Under the pieces are notes generated by a model. The model was not told where the DNA came from. It searched no databases and saw only the letters and a program-made list of their open reading frames with translations. A program made the translations under genes and the position numbers. DNA of 64,000 bases from DASYXW01 sp035934405 (GTDB lineage Bacteria > Acidobacteriota > Terriglobia > UBA7540), in NCBI GenBank assembly GCA_035934405.1, contig DASYXW010000030.1, forward strand, positions 41,637 through 105,636, in the 5' to 3' direction. This document shows positions 38,856 through 47,657 of the stretch, in pieces. Every line of letters starts with the position of its first letter. Position 1 is the first letter of the stretch.

Positions 38856-40784
38856 ATGCTTAGATTGTTTCGAAAACACCGCGAAAAGCTGCTGAAATAT
38901 GGAATGGTCTTCTTCCTGGGGATCGTCAGTTTCAGCATGGTGGTGATGCTCACGCCGCTCGGCGGGGGAGGCACCGGCACGATGCAGGCGAACGTGCTCG
39001 CCACCATCAACGGCAGCGACATCACCACCCAGGACCTGCAGCAGCAATTCGACGCGCAGTTCCGCAACTCGCCTTACGGCAACAACCCGACCCTGGTGAA
39101 GGCGATGGCTCCGAACATGCTCGACGAGATGGTGCTCGAGCGCGCCCTGATCGGTCAGGCCAAAAAGCTGGGCCTCGAAGTCTCGAACCAGGAACTGCAG
39201 CAGTCGCTCGCGCGATACCTCACCGTCAACGGCCAGTTTGTGGGGATGGCCCAGTACAAGAGTTTTGTGGAGCAGCAGTACAACATGACGGTGGCGCAGT
39301 TTGAGGCGCAGCAGCGCGACCAGCTTTTGCGGCAGAAGGTGCAGGACGTGATTACCGACTCCGTAGCGGTGAGCCCGGCCGAGGTGCACGCCGAGTTTGT
39401 CGAGAAGAACCAAAAAGCCAGGGTGCAGTACGCGCTTTTCGAGCCTACGAATTTCACCAAAGCGGTGGAGGTCACGCCCGCCTTGCTCGACGCCTATTTC
39501 AAACAAAACGCCATCCGTTACCAAGTGCCCGACGAGCGGCAGGTGCGCTACGTGCTGATTGACCCCGACCACGCGCGCGCCCTGGTGAAGGTGAGCGACG
39601 AGGACTTGAAGGCGTATTACACCCAGCACCTGTCAGACTACCGCGTTGCCGACCGGGTGATGCTATCGCAAATCCTGTTCAAGACCACGGGAAAGTCCGA
39701 CGCCGAGGTGAAGCAGATTACCGCCAAGGCCGAGGACGTCCTCAAGCAGATTCAGGGCGGCGCCGGCTTCGCCGATTTGGCCAAGAAGGATTCCGAGGAC
39801 GACGCTTCCGCTCCGAAGGGCGGCGACCTCGGGTGGCTCGGGCGCGGCCAGATGGTGAAGGAAATGGCGGACGCCGCCTTCGCCATGAAGCCGGGCCAGG
39901 TGAGTGGCCTCGTCAAGACAAGCTACGGCATCGTGATCCTGAAGCTCGCCCAGAAGCAAACCGCCCACCTGCAAAGTTTCGACGAGGTGAAGGACGCGAT
40001 CCGGGCAACGGTGGAGAAGCAGAAGCTTGACCAGGCGCAGAAGTCGCTGGCCGATCAGCTTGAAACGCAGTTGAAAGCCCAACCGCAGAATTTCGACGCC
40101 GTCGTGGCCAAACTGGGCCTCGCCTCGCAGGAGACCCCGCTCTTCAAGTTCAACGATCCGGTTCCCGATCTCGGCAAGAGCGAGGCGTTTGAGAACCTGG
40201 CGTTCGAATTGAAGCTGGGCGAAGTGGGCCAGCCGATTACGCTGCCCAAGGGCGTCGCCATTATTCAGGTGGCCGCGATCGTGCCGCAACACCTTCCTAA
40301 GCTCGACGAAGTGAAAGCGCAGGTGGAGGAGGACTACCGCGCCCAGCAGTCGCGGACGCTTGCCGCCGCCAAAGCGCAGGAATTCGCCGCCAAGGCCAAG
40401 ACGGGAGACTTCAAGAAACTGGCGCAGTCCATGGGGCTCACAGTGACCGAGAGCAAGGACTTCACGAGCCAGGACAACGTGCCCGGCCTCGGCTCCGGGT
40501 CGGAGTTGAGCGAGGCCTTCACGCTGCAGCCGGGCCAGACCAGCAACGTGATTCAGGTCGGCTCGAACAGCGCCGTCTTCCAGGTGCTCACCCACACGCC
40601 GGCCGATGAATCCACTTTTTCCGCGCAGCAGGATCAGGTGCGCGAGCAGCTTCTGGAGCAGAAGCGCGAGTTAGCTTTCGAGATTTACCGCCAGAACCTC
40701 AAAAAGGAACTGCTCAAGTCGGGCAAGCTGAAAATCAACCAGGACGCCATGAAGCAGTTCATCGCGGGAGTCTCGGGAGGGTAA
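38856..40784 (+). CDS. PpiD/SurA-type membrane-anchored peptidyl-prolyl isomerase
   Basis: 642 aa. A short cytoplasmic N-terminus and a single helix (YGMVFFLGIVSFSMVVMLTP) anchor it, followed by a SurA-N-like chaperone domain (VLATINGSDITTQDLQQQFD, DEMVLERALIGQAKKLGLEV). The parvulin domain spans ~residues 265-370 (RVMLSQILFKTT, GGDLGWLGRGQMV, FAMKPGQVSGLVKTSYGIVI). A second, parvulin-like but degenerate region follows (LPKGVAIIQVAAIV, LPKLDEVKAQVEEDY). It would help fold exported proteins emerging from the Sec channel. Its own promoter and GAGGAG site fix the start. Confidence 0.92.
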   Translation: MLRLFRKHREKLLKYGMVFFLGIVSFSMVVMLTPLGGGGTGTMQANVLATINGSDITTQDLQQQFDAQFRNSPYGNNPTLVKAMAPNMLDEMVLERALIGQAKKLGLEVSNQELQQSLARYLTVNGQFVGMAQYKSFVEQQYNMTVAQFEAQQRDQLLRQKVQDVITDSVAVSPAEVHAEFVEKNQKARVQYALFEPTNFTKAVEVTPALLDAYFKQNAIRYQVPDERQVRYVLIDPDHARALVKVSDEDLKAYYTQHLSDYRVADRVMLSQILFKTTGKSDAEVKQITAKAEDVLKQIQGGAGFADLAKKDSEDDASAPKGGDLGWLGRGQMVKEMADAAFAMKPGQVSGLVKTSYGIVILKLAQKQTAHLQSFDEVKDAIRATVEKQKLDQAQKSLADQLETQLKAQPQNFDAVVAKLGLASQETPLFKFNDPVPDLGKSEAFENLAFELKLGEVGQPITLPKGVAIIQVAAIVPQHLPKLDEVKAQVEEDYRAQQSRTLAAAKAQEFAAKAKTGDFKKLAQSMGLTVTESKDFTSQDNVPGLGSGSELSEAFTLQPGQTSNVIQVGSNSAVFQVLTHTPADESTFSAQQDQVREQLLEQKRELAFEIYRQNLKKELLKSGKLKINQDAMKQFIAGVSGG

Positions 40785-40839
40785 GAACAGGAGCCAGGTG
40801 TCAGGGGTCAGGGGCCGGTTGCCAGCCAAAGGAGATCTT

Positions 40840-42069
40840 ATGCGAAAGTCGATGCGCTCGATCGGCGTCACAGCCGGTTCCTTGTTACTGTGTTTGGGAC
40901 TCTTCGGCGTAGCGGCGTTCGGCCAGGACGCTGCCGGTGGAATCACGCAACTCGCGGAACTCACCGCCTCCGACGGCGCTCCGTTTAACCTGCTTGGCTT
41001 CTCGATTGCCATCAGTGGTGATACAGTCGTGGTCGGCGCGCCCGCCACTGGCACCGGAGGCGCGGTCTACGTGTTCGTCAAGCCGGCTATCGGTTGGGCC
41101 AATATGACGCAGACGGCCAAACTGACCCCTTCGGATGGGCACGGCGATGCGCTAGGCACGTCCGTCGCGATCAGCGGCAATACTGTGGTCGCCGGAGCGC
41201 CGAACGCAGTCGGCGGCGGACAATCTGGCCGAGGAGCGGTTTATGTGTTCGTCGAGCCAGCCGGGGGCTGGGTAGACATGACGGAAACAGCACAACTCTC
41301 ATCATCAAACAGAAATGACTTTGGTGTCGGCACCTCGGTAGGATTAAGCGGCAGCACGGCCGTGGCCGGAGCGCCGTTGGCTGACAAGGCCTATGTGTTT
41401 TTGGAGCCCAAGACCGGCTGGGCGACTCGGCCTCAGACCGCCACACTTACTTCCACCGACCCGGGAGGCAGTTTCGGAAACTCGGTCTCTGTCAGCGGAG
41501 ACACCGTAGCGGTGGGCGCTCCATTGTTTCCCGCGGCTTACGTATTCGTAAGGCCGGCAACGGGCTGGGTCAATATGACCCAGACGGCAAAGCTGACCGG
41601 CACTGCGCGGCAGACAGGCGATCTTGGTGGTTCGGTGGCCATCAGCGGCGGCACAGTCGTGACCGGTGCGTCATCGGCCTCGTTCGGTGGGATTGGCGCT
41701 GGAGCAGCCTACGTATTCGTCAGGCCAACGACAGGCTGGGTAAACATGACGCCGACGGCAACGCTGACGGCGGCCGACGCAGATCAGCTTGACGCGCTAG
41801 GCGTCTCAGTAGCTATCGGCGGAAACGGGGTCACGGTCGGGGCCCCAGGATGGCCGAGCGGGACCGCGAAGGGTGCGGCATACGTATTCGTCAAGCCCCC
41901 TGGGGGGTGGGTCAGCGTTGCGGGGAAGAACAGAATAGAAGCTTTTGGAGAGCAGACCGAAAATCAATTTGGATATTCAGTGGCCATGAGCGACGGAATC
42001 GTGGTGAGCGGGGCAACTTCTTTCACGGCCGGTGGTGGCGCTGCATTTGTGTTCGGAAACCCCGAGTAG
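40840..42069 (+). CDS. Secreted seven-bladed FG-GAP beta-propeller protein
   Basis: 409 aa from ATG 40840, with AAAGGAG seven bases upstream. A signal peptide (SLLLCLGLFGVAAFGQ) precedes seven ~50-residue blades, each with LT..DG..G..LG.SVAISG.TVV.GAP followed by AYVFVKP..GW. This FG-GAP/integrin-alpha-like pattern predicts a seven-bladed propeller exposed outside the cell. Calcium-loop residues (DxDxDG) are degenerate. First of three co-directional genes for exported, repeat- or beta-rich proteins. Confidence 0.85.
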   Translation: MRKSMRSIGVTAGSLLLCLGLFGVAAFGQDAAGGITQLAELTASDGAPFNLLGFSIAISGDTVVVGAPATGTGGAVYVFVKPAIGWANMTQTAKLTPSDGHGDALGTSVAISGNTVVAGAPNAVGGGQSGRGAVYVFVEPAGGWVDMTETAQLSSSNRNDFGVGTSVGLSGSTAVAGAPLADKAYVFLEPKTGWATRPQTATLTSTDPGGSFGNSVSVSGDTVAVGAPLFPAAYVFVRPATGWVNMTQTAKLTGTARQTGDLGGSVAISGGTVVTGASSASFGGIGAGAAYVFVRPTTGWVNMTPTATLTAADADQLDALGVSVAIGGNGVTVGAPGWPSGTAKGAAYVFVKPPGGWVSVAGKNRIEAFGEQTENQFGYSVAMSDGIVVSGATSFTAGGGAAFVFGNPE

Positions 42070-42199
42070 TGCCCTTGCGAGAACGCAATTTGCAGGTGCG
42101 GGCGTGAGCGCCGCGGGCGATCGCGATTGCTGTGAGCCACCGGCGGGCCGACTCTGTCCCGACGATGGACAGTGCAAGTCATCTTCAAGGAGTAAGCAA

Positions 42200-42919
42200 A
42201 TGAAAGAGCTCGTCGCTGTGTGCTGCGCGGCATTTATGTCGGGTACGATGGGCCTAGCGCAGCAAGCCCCGGTAGCGACGCTTGCGAGCTACCCCGTGAT
42301 TCCGAACGAGATGGCGACTGGGACTACTCTCAATTTGCTTGCCAGGCTGACGGCCTCGAACTGTCCGGCGACCCCGTCGGGTTCGGTATCCTTCACTGAG
42401 AGTGGTAGCACGGTGACCGCCACCTCGTCTGCTGCTTTGCCGACCGGCTTTGTGGCTGGCTCCTCTGTCACCGTAATAGGCGCGGGAATAGGCGCGGGCG
42501 TGACGGGCTACAATATCAGCGCCACGATCCTCTCAGTCAATTTCAATACAAACGCCTTCACCTATTTTGACTCAAATTCCGGCTTAGCGCCGTCCAGCGG
42601 TGGCACCGCGACCATCGGCGCGTGTCTTGTCGTAGCTGGCGCCTCGGACACGTCGGGCGACGTTGGCATTGTCATTGCCGGCGCGGGTACGAGCGGGGCG
42701 GCGACTGTGCAGACTGCGGGTTTCGCGAATTGCCTGGCGGACGGCACCATCAGTGCCGGGCATTACCTGATTCCGGGTTCGGTTACCGCTGGGGCGTGCA
42801 AGGACAGTGGATCGTCACCTCCGTCCGCCCCTCCTATGGGGTCAATCGGATTCGCGGTGGGTGCCGGTTCGACCGGCGGGAACTATGTTCCCGTTTTGCT
42901 CTTCACGCAGAAGCAGTGA
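42200..42919 (+). CDS. Secreted protein of unknown function
   Basis: 239 aa from ATG 42200, with AAGGAG eight bases upstream. A signal peptide (VAVCCAAFMSGTMGLAQQ) is followed by a Gly/Ser/Thr/Ala-rich beta-type sequence with possible Ig-like strands (GSVSFTESGSTVTATSSAAL) and a C-terminal block (ADGTISAGHYLIPGSVTAGA, SIGFAVGAGSTGGNYVPVLL) that recalls phage or surface decoration proteins. I do not recognise it. Four cysteines are present in the mature part. Confidence 0.7.
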   Translation: MKELVAVCCAAFMSGTMGLAQQAPVATLASYPVIPNEMATGTTLNLLARLTASNCPATPSGSVSFTESGSTVTATSSAALPTGFVAGSSVTVIGAGIGAGVTGYNISATILSVNFNTNAFTYFDSNSGLAPSSGGTATIGACLVVAGASDTSGDVGIVIAGAGTSGAATVQTAGFANCLADGTISAGHYLIPGSVTAGACKDSGSSPPSAPPMGSIGFAVGAGSTGGNYVPVLLFTQKQ

Positions 42920-43015
42920 ATGTCTGGCCATCCTGCCAGAAGGGACATAGTAGCCGTCGCGATTGGCATGGGCTTGCGACAACGAGGTGGGTGACTCCCG
43001 TCCTTAAGGGGGAAA

Positions 43016-45220
43016 ATGAGCACGTTGCACAGAATGGTTGGGCTGTCCGTAGTCATTGTCTGCCTTTCGTCCTTAGGGGCTAGAGCGCAAACCACCGGAG
43101 CGGCAGTGATTCCGCCGGTTATCGGCGGGCCTCCGACCTACCTACTGCCCGACCCTGTGGGAAGCACCAACGGGAGTACCAACAATCACGGTGTCACCCT
43201 CCACATCTGCCTGACGTGCCAGTACCACACGGCCCGCGACGCGGTGGATGCTTTCCAGAACAAGAATGTGGATTTGACCTTGATTGATGAAGTGCGCGGA
43301 GACGACATAACAAGTGGCGAGGATATTTTTTCGGTGTCGGGAGTACACCTGCACTTCAAGGGTACCGGCAGCGGGAACAGCGGCGGCATGTCACCTACAG
43401 TGTTCCCTTACATTATCGATTTTCCTATCCACGTCGGGGCACAGGAGTCAATCGAGGGCGAGGGAGATTGCGCCGGATCGAGCGCGGTCGGGTGTACTGC
43501 GTTCATCCTGCAGGGGGTTCCGATGGCGTCGTCGTTCCCACCCGGCGTTGCGGCCCCAACGACCTTCCCAGCTCCCAGTCCGGTCGCGCCCGGTTCGAGC
43601 TGCCCTACCGGCACCGGTCTGACCGGGGGAACGTGGACGATCGGAGAAGGGCTATCCACAGGTTCGGGACCCACCCAGTCGGCCCCCGTGCAAATGATAA
43701 CGATCCCCACCGGCGACTGCATTATGCTCACGCCGCCGACTGGGACAATGGGAGGCGCTCAACCGATCAATTGGACGGTCTTTGTAGCCGACCCGACGAC
43801 TACTATCCCAAGATGGCAGGCGACGCTATCGACGACCACGTATCTGATAAACAAAACCAATTACGTCAATACGACCAATCCTGCACCCGGTTTCAACCTA
43901 TCCCAGGTAGGCATAACGCTCGGCATAAGCCTCTCCACATTCCCGGGTGGTGATCTGGCGGGTAAGTTCGGCACAGGAACTCTTGCTCGCGATTTCACAC
44001 TGAATGGAAATGGAGCGCAAACCTGCATTGCGGTGACGACCGCCCAAAACCAGAGCGTTCTTTCTAACGTAAACGTAGGCAATTGCGGCTCGGTGACTTC
44101 TTCGGGGACGACGCCTAGCTATCTTATGGCTGCCATTGTTTACGAAGGCTTCAACGGAATAACTGGACCGACAGCCTTTCCGACGCGGGACATTACTGTT
44201 TTTCCGACAACCTGCGGTCCTTCGCCGCAGAAACAACCCTGCGCCCTGTTCAACAACGGCGGCGGGAGTTTTGGCACAACCAAGGCAATACTTGCCAACT
44301 ACTGCATCCTGGTTGATGCGGCTCTGAATCCGGCGCCCTTCATCAACATTGCCCTCCCTTGCGCCGCAGGTGTTTCACAGTCTAATTTTCCCAGCCCTTT
44401 CGCGGCATTTGAGTTTAGCAATCTAACCGGCACCAATCTCAAAGGGGACATCGAGGGCTTGCACGTGGAGGCAACCAACGCCGGGGGGACGCCCGCGTTC
44501 TTCAACGCCCTGCAAAACGACGGATACAACCTGCATGTCGCCGGCGTGGATTGCAGCCAGGGAACGAGCGCGACGATGCCCGGCATCTGCGTGCAGCAGA
44601 ATACGGGATCTCTTAGCTCCCAGATGGTTGTTGCGTCGGCCCAGACGATCGCCCTTGTGGACAACAACAATCTAGGAAACGTTTACGCTGTCGGGCAAGT
44701 CTCAACCGGCTACAGCACGAGCGGGGCCGGCAACTACCAAAGTCCGGACTTCCCGAACTCCAGACTGCTGAATTACCAAAAGACGACGGGCTCGATGATT
44801 ACTTCGCCCACGACGATGTACATGTTCACTGTGCCGGCGAATACTCTACTTGCGGGCCGCTGCGTTCATGCCCATGTCGTTTTTCAGCAGAGCACGTCGA
44901 GCATGATCTCATACCAATGGGTTGCCCAGTGGGACACTGGCATGAGCGCCAGCGTCCCATCTTCCGCTTACAGCATCAGCACCACCGGCACAGCAATTAT
45001 CGCGTTTCAAGACATCGACATCTGCGAAGATCCCTCACCACTCAACCCCAACACCCAGCAGATCACGCTCACTCCTGCTGTCGGGGCGACCGTGGTCCCG
45101 TCGTCGAGCGCCTTCACGACGTCGTCGATCACTACCAGCGGGACCTTCACGCTGAATTTCAATGTAACCTCCATAAGCGGTTCTGTGACACCGGTGGAAT
45201 TCAAGGTGAATTTCGAGTAG
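43016..45220 (+). CDS. Large secreted beta-rich protein of unknown function
   Basis: 734 aa; AAGGGGG lies just before ATG 43016. A signal peptide (VGLSVVIVCLSSLGARAQ) leads into a long Asn/Gly/Thr-rich region. GVTLHICLTCQYHTARDAVD and SGVHLHFKGTGSGNSGG suggest right-handed beta-helix coils as in pectate-lyase-like or tailspike proteins; the last ~150 residues (TTMYMFTVPANTLLAGRCVH) look like a separate beta-sandwich ending in LNFNVTSISGSVTPVEFKV. No catalytic motif was identified. A hairpin follows the stop. Confidence 0.7.
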   Translation: MSTLHRMVGLSVVIVCLSSLGARAQTTGAAVIPPVIGGPPTYLLPDPVGSTNGSTNNHGVTLHICLTCQYHTARDAVDAFQNKNVDLTLIDEVRGDDITSGEDIFSVSGVHLHFKGTGSGNSGGMSPTVFPYIIDFPIHVGAQESIEGEGDCAGSSAVGCTAFILQGVPMASSFPPGVAAPTTFPAPSPVAPGSSCPTGTGLTGGTWTIGEGLSTGSGPTQSAPVQMITIPTGDCIMLTPPTGTMGGAQPINWTVFVADPTTTIPRWQATLSTTTYLINKTNYVNTTNPAPGFNLSQVGITLGISLSTFPGGDLAGKFGTGTLARDFTLNGNGAQTCIAVTTAQNQSVLSNVNVGNCGSVTSSGTTPSYLMAAIVYEGFNGITGPTAFPTRDITVFPTTCGPSPQKQPCALFNNGGGSFGTTKAILANYCILVDAALNPAPFINIALPCAAGVSQSNFPSPFAAFEFSNLTGTNLKGDIEGLHVEATNAGGTPAFFNALQNDGYNLHVAGVDCSQGTSATMPGICVQQNTGSLSSQMVVASAQTIALVDNNNLGNVYAVGQVSTGYSTSGAGNYQSPDFPNSRLLNYQKTTGSMITSPTTMYMFTVPANTLLAGRCVHAHVVFQQSTSSMISYQWVAQWDTGMSASVPSSAYSISTTGTAIIAFQDIDICEDPSPLNPNTQQITLTPAVGATVVPSSSAFTTSSITTSGTFTLNFNVTSISGSVTPVEFKVNFE

Positions 45221-45221
45221 A

Positions 45222-45243
45222 GGCGGCGAAGACTCTCGCCGCC
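45222..45243 (+). terminator. Hairpin after the beta-rich gene, before the AhpD-like gene
   Basis: GGCGGCGA (45222-45229), loop AGACTC, TCGCCGCC (45236-45243): a perfect 8-bp stem. No T-run follows, so it is an imperfect terminator or a structure in the leader of the next gene, whose start is 17 bases on. Confidence 0.45.
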
Positions 45244-45260
45244 CTGGGTGATCGCTCCTT

Positions 45261-45785
45261 ATGTCCCGACTCTCCAAACTCGATCCCACCCAGGTTTCGG
45301 GCGAGGCCCGCGCCGTGTTCGACCACTTCCTGAAGGAACGCGGCAATGTCCCCAACATGTTCCGCACTGCCGCGCACCGCGAGGAGATCATGCAAACCAT
45401 GACGGCGCACTTCCGCGCTGTGATGAGCACCGGCACGGTGGACAGGAAGCTGAAGGAACTGATGGCGGTGCGCGTCTCGCACCTCAACGCCTGCGAGTAT
45501 TGACTGAGCTCGCACACCGCCTTGGCAAGGCGGTTCGGCGCGACGGAAACGGAGATGGCGGCGCTCGAAACCGGGTCGCTTGCCGGATTTGCGCCCAGCG
45601 AGCGAGCGGCTCTGGAGTTCACCGAAAGGCTCACGCGTGACTCCAACCACGTGCCCGAGGAATTGTTCGGCGAACTCCGCCGCCACTTTGACGAGGGCGA
45701 GATCGTGGAGCTTGCCGCCGTCGCCGGGCTCTTCAACTATTTCAACCGCTTCAACAATGCCCTCCAGATGGAACCCACCAAGTAG
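45261..45785 (+). CDS. AhpD/CMD peroxidase-related protein, predicted selenoprotein (UGA at codon 81)
   Basis: 174 aa if the TGA at 45501-45503 is read as selenocysteine. Both halves are in one frame and together give a full peroxidase-related (carboxymuconolactone decarboxylase/AhpD) protein: SKLDPTQVSGEARAVFDHFL, NVPNMFRTAAH, then KELMAVRVSHLNACEY-U-LSSHTALARRFG, and ETEMAALETG. C78-E-Y-U81 occupies the CxxC motif. E66 lies 12 residues before C78 and H85 four after U81, the spacing of the AhpD proton relay (Glu118, Cys130, Cys133, His137 in M. tuberculosis AhpD). A hairpin lies downstream of the TGA, and selB is in this window. It should reduce peroxides or alkyl hydroperoxides with a thiol partner. 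The alternative is a single nonsense mutation. Confidence 0.8.
45501..45534 (+). promoter_or_regulatory. UGA codon with candidate bacterial SECIS hairpin
   Basis: TGA 45501-45503, 12 bases, then ACCGCCTT (45516-45523), loop GGC and AAGGCGGT (45527-45534). The loop starts 20 nt after the UGA and has G at its first positions, matching the known bacterial SECIS pattern (small apical loop with G, about 16-37 nt from UGA). The stem is fully complementary within coding sequence. Confidence 0.7.
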
Positions 45786-45843
45786 TGCCTCGGATTCTCT
45801 CTCCTGCCTGAGGCGCGTTCTGACGATAGGGCGAGTGTGGGCG

Positions 45844-46296
45844 ATGAAGGGGGTTGGGGCCGGAGGCGAAGGGGCCGGCCCCGAGGCCTTTGGCTGCGAC
45901 CGCAGCGCCCCGCGAAAGTCCGTCCCTGGCATGCGAAGAAATCGGACCGAATCGAGAGACAAAAACCTCGCGCGGCGAGTCGAACAGGTGCGGCCGACGC
46001 CGCCAGAGTTCGCCGCCGCGACCGCGCCCCCGAGGAGTCTGCACCACGTCCAGGAAGAAGTGCTCGGCCAACTCGAGCCGGGCGACGTTGTCCGCCTCGA
46101 CCAGGCGCCGTCGTTGCGCTCCCAGGTCGCCTCCGCTTTCTGCGCCGTGCTCGCCTGCCCGCGGTGCGGCGCGCCGGGCCTCATCACTTACGCGCAGTAT
46201 TTCGCCGCCGCCCCCGTCATATGCGGGGCCAGCCACTGTCCCTGCCGCTTCAAGATTGAAGACCAGAGCCACCTGGTCTACCTGCCCGTGAACTGA
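45844..46296 (+). CDS. Small cysteine-rich, probably zinc-binding protein
   Basis: 150 aa from ATG 45844; a second ATG at 45931 is possible and neither has a strong ribosome site. The first ~60 residues look low-complexity. The C-terminal half is protein-like (QEEVLGQLEPGDVVRLD, SAFCAVLACPRCGAPGLITY, VICGASHCPCRFKIEDQ), with CPRCG and CxxxxCxC offering a four-cysteine zinc ribbon. I do not recognise the family. It lies 58 bp after the AhpD-like gene on the same strand and could share its transcript. Confidence 0.5.
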   Translation: MKGVGAGGEGAGPEAFGCDRSAPRKSVPGMRRNRTESRDKNLARRVEQVRPTPPEFAAATAPPRSLHHVQEEVLGQLEPGDVVRLDQAPSLRSQVASAFCAVLACPRCGAPGLITYAQYFAAAPVICGASHCPCRFKIEDQSHLVYLPVN

Positions 46297-46415
46297 AACC
46301 CCAACCCGGCCGAGCTCAGTTTCAAATTGGGCCGCGGTTCCCGATGTGGAACTGTTGGCGCGCACCGCGAGAGATTCTCCCTCAGTAAACACAGCCCTTT
46401 ACCGACCGGATAACT

Positions 46416-46431
46416 TGGCACGCTGCTTGCA
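46416..46431 (+). promoter_or_regulatory. Sigma-54 (RpoN) -24/-12 promoter
   Basis: TGGCACG (46416-46422), four bases CTGC, then TTGCA (46427-46431): identical to the consensus TGGCACG-N4-TTGCW with GG and GC at the required distance. It lies ~195 bp upstream of the sigma factor gene at 46626; transcription would start near 46442. No enhancer-binding protein gene is adjacent. Confidence 0.8.
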
Positions 46432-46625
46432 ATCTCCAGGACAGCGCACGACGAACTGAGAGCCAAGTAACGGCGAAAGAAGCGCGGAAGATGGCGTTCC
46501 GCGACCGGGGTGAGGTGTGCCGTTACGGTAGTGGTAAGGGGCCGGCTCGAAGTCGACGAAGCGCGGGTGAGGCGGGCAGGACAGATTGGCCGCTTCAACT
46601 CTTCACAAAAAAAGAGGACTTCGAG

Positions 46626-47543
46626 ATGGCTACACATCAGGTAACACCCAGCGGATTGATTCCCCCCTCAACGCTTCGCGTGCGACGGCAGGCCCCCTGG
46701 CCGGCTACGGGACGCCGGACGAGTTCCACCACGTACCGTGCGCGCCGAGTGGCAGCGGATGAACAGAAGGCTCGCGAGTGCGAGCAGGTATGCGCCAAGC
46801 TGCTCTCGCTGGTGAAGCGGGTGGCTTACGAGATGCGTGAGCATCTGCCGGCCCATGTGGAAGTGGACGACCTGGTGGGCGCCGGCACGCTCGGCCTGCT
46901 CGACGCGGTGCGCAAGTTCGACGCCCGCAAGCACGTGAAGATTGAGACCTACGCCCGCCATCGCATCCGCGGCGCCATCCTAGACGGCCTGCGCAGCCTC
47001 GATACGGCGTCGCGCGACATGCGCCAGAAGAACAAGCGGGCGGAGAAAACTTTTCGCGAGCTCGAGACCCGGCTGGGACGCTCGGCGAACGACGCAGAAA
47101 TGGCCCAGGCGCTCGGCATCAGCCTGAAGAAGTGGTACGAGACCGTTCAGGAGCTGCAGGGCATGGGCGTGGACTGGCTGCGTCCCATGCAAGCGGTGGA
47201 GTTGAAGGAACCGGACCCCGAAACCCTGGCCGCCCGGGAGGAAGTGAATCAGTTCGACCTGTGCTACCAGGAAGAGCAGAAGGAAATGCTCGACCGGGCG
47301 CTCGGCCGCGTTTCCGAACGCGAGCGCACCATCATCTCGCTGTACTACGAGCAGGACATGACCATGAAGCAGATCGGCGATGAGCTGGGCATCGACGAGT
47401 CGCGGGTCTCGCAGATTCACTCCGCGGCGCTCGCCCACCTGCGCACCAAGGTGCAGTCGCTGCTGCGCCCGGCGCGGCCCTCGGCTCCCCCCTCCTGCCT
47501 CGTTGGGGGCCAGCAAGCGCGAGCGGTTGAGCGGTTGTTCTAG
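46626..47543 (+). CDS. Sigma-28-type (FliA/WhiG family) RNA polymerase sigma factor
   Basis: 305 aa from ATG 46626, with AGAGGA eight bases upstream; the in-frame start at 46491 has none. Region 2 is LLSLVKRVAYEMREHLPAHV, then EVDDLVGAGTLGLLDAVRKF and KIETYARHRIRGAILDGLRS; region 3 is ELETRLGRSANDAEMAQALG; region 4 is RVSERERTIISLYYEQDMTM and QIGDELGIDESRVSQIHSAA. The EVDDLVG/RIRGAILD blocks and the GI.ESR.SQI helix are those of flagellar/motility sigma factors. An N-terminal basic extension of ~45 residues is extra. It probably directs motility, envelope or stress genes. A sigma-54 promoter precedes it. Confidence 0.92.
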   Translation: MATHQVTPSGLIPPSTLRVRRQAPWPATGRRTSSTTYRARRVAADEQKARECEQVCAKLLSLVKRVAYEMREHLPAHVEVDDLVGAGTLGLLDAVRKFDARKHVKIETYARHRIRGAILDGLRSLDTASRDMRQKNKRAEKTFRELETRLGRSANDAEMAQALGISLKKWYETVQELQGMGVDWLRPMQAVELKEPDPETLAAREEVNQFDLCYQEEQKEMLDRALGRVSERERTIISLYYEQDMTMKQIGDELGIDESRVSQIHSAALAHLRTKVQSLLRPARPSAPPSCLVGGQQARAVERLF

Positions 47544-47657
47544 AGCCAGAGGAATTACGAGCCAGAGCGAAAAGCTATCGCCCCCATCGTGGTTGCCCTG
47601 GTCGCCGCTCCCGCTTTTACTGACCACTGACCACTAACAACTGATACACTGGTTCTC

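Noticed and set aside
40840..45220. Prophage tail module
   Set aside because: Signal peptides on all three proteins and no head, terminase, integrase or lysis genes nearby.
45261..45503. Reading this ORF as a complete 80-residue protein or as a pseudogene
   Set aside because: The frame continues past the UGA with full family similarity, the UGA is exactly at the redox Cys, and a SECIS-like hairpin plus selB are present. A simple nonsense mutation remains the main alternative.
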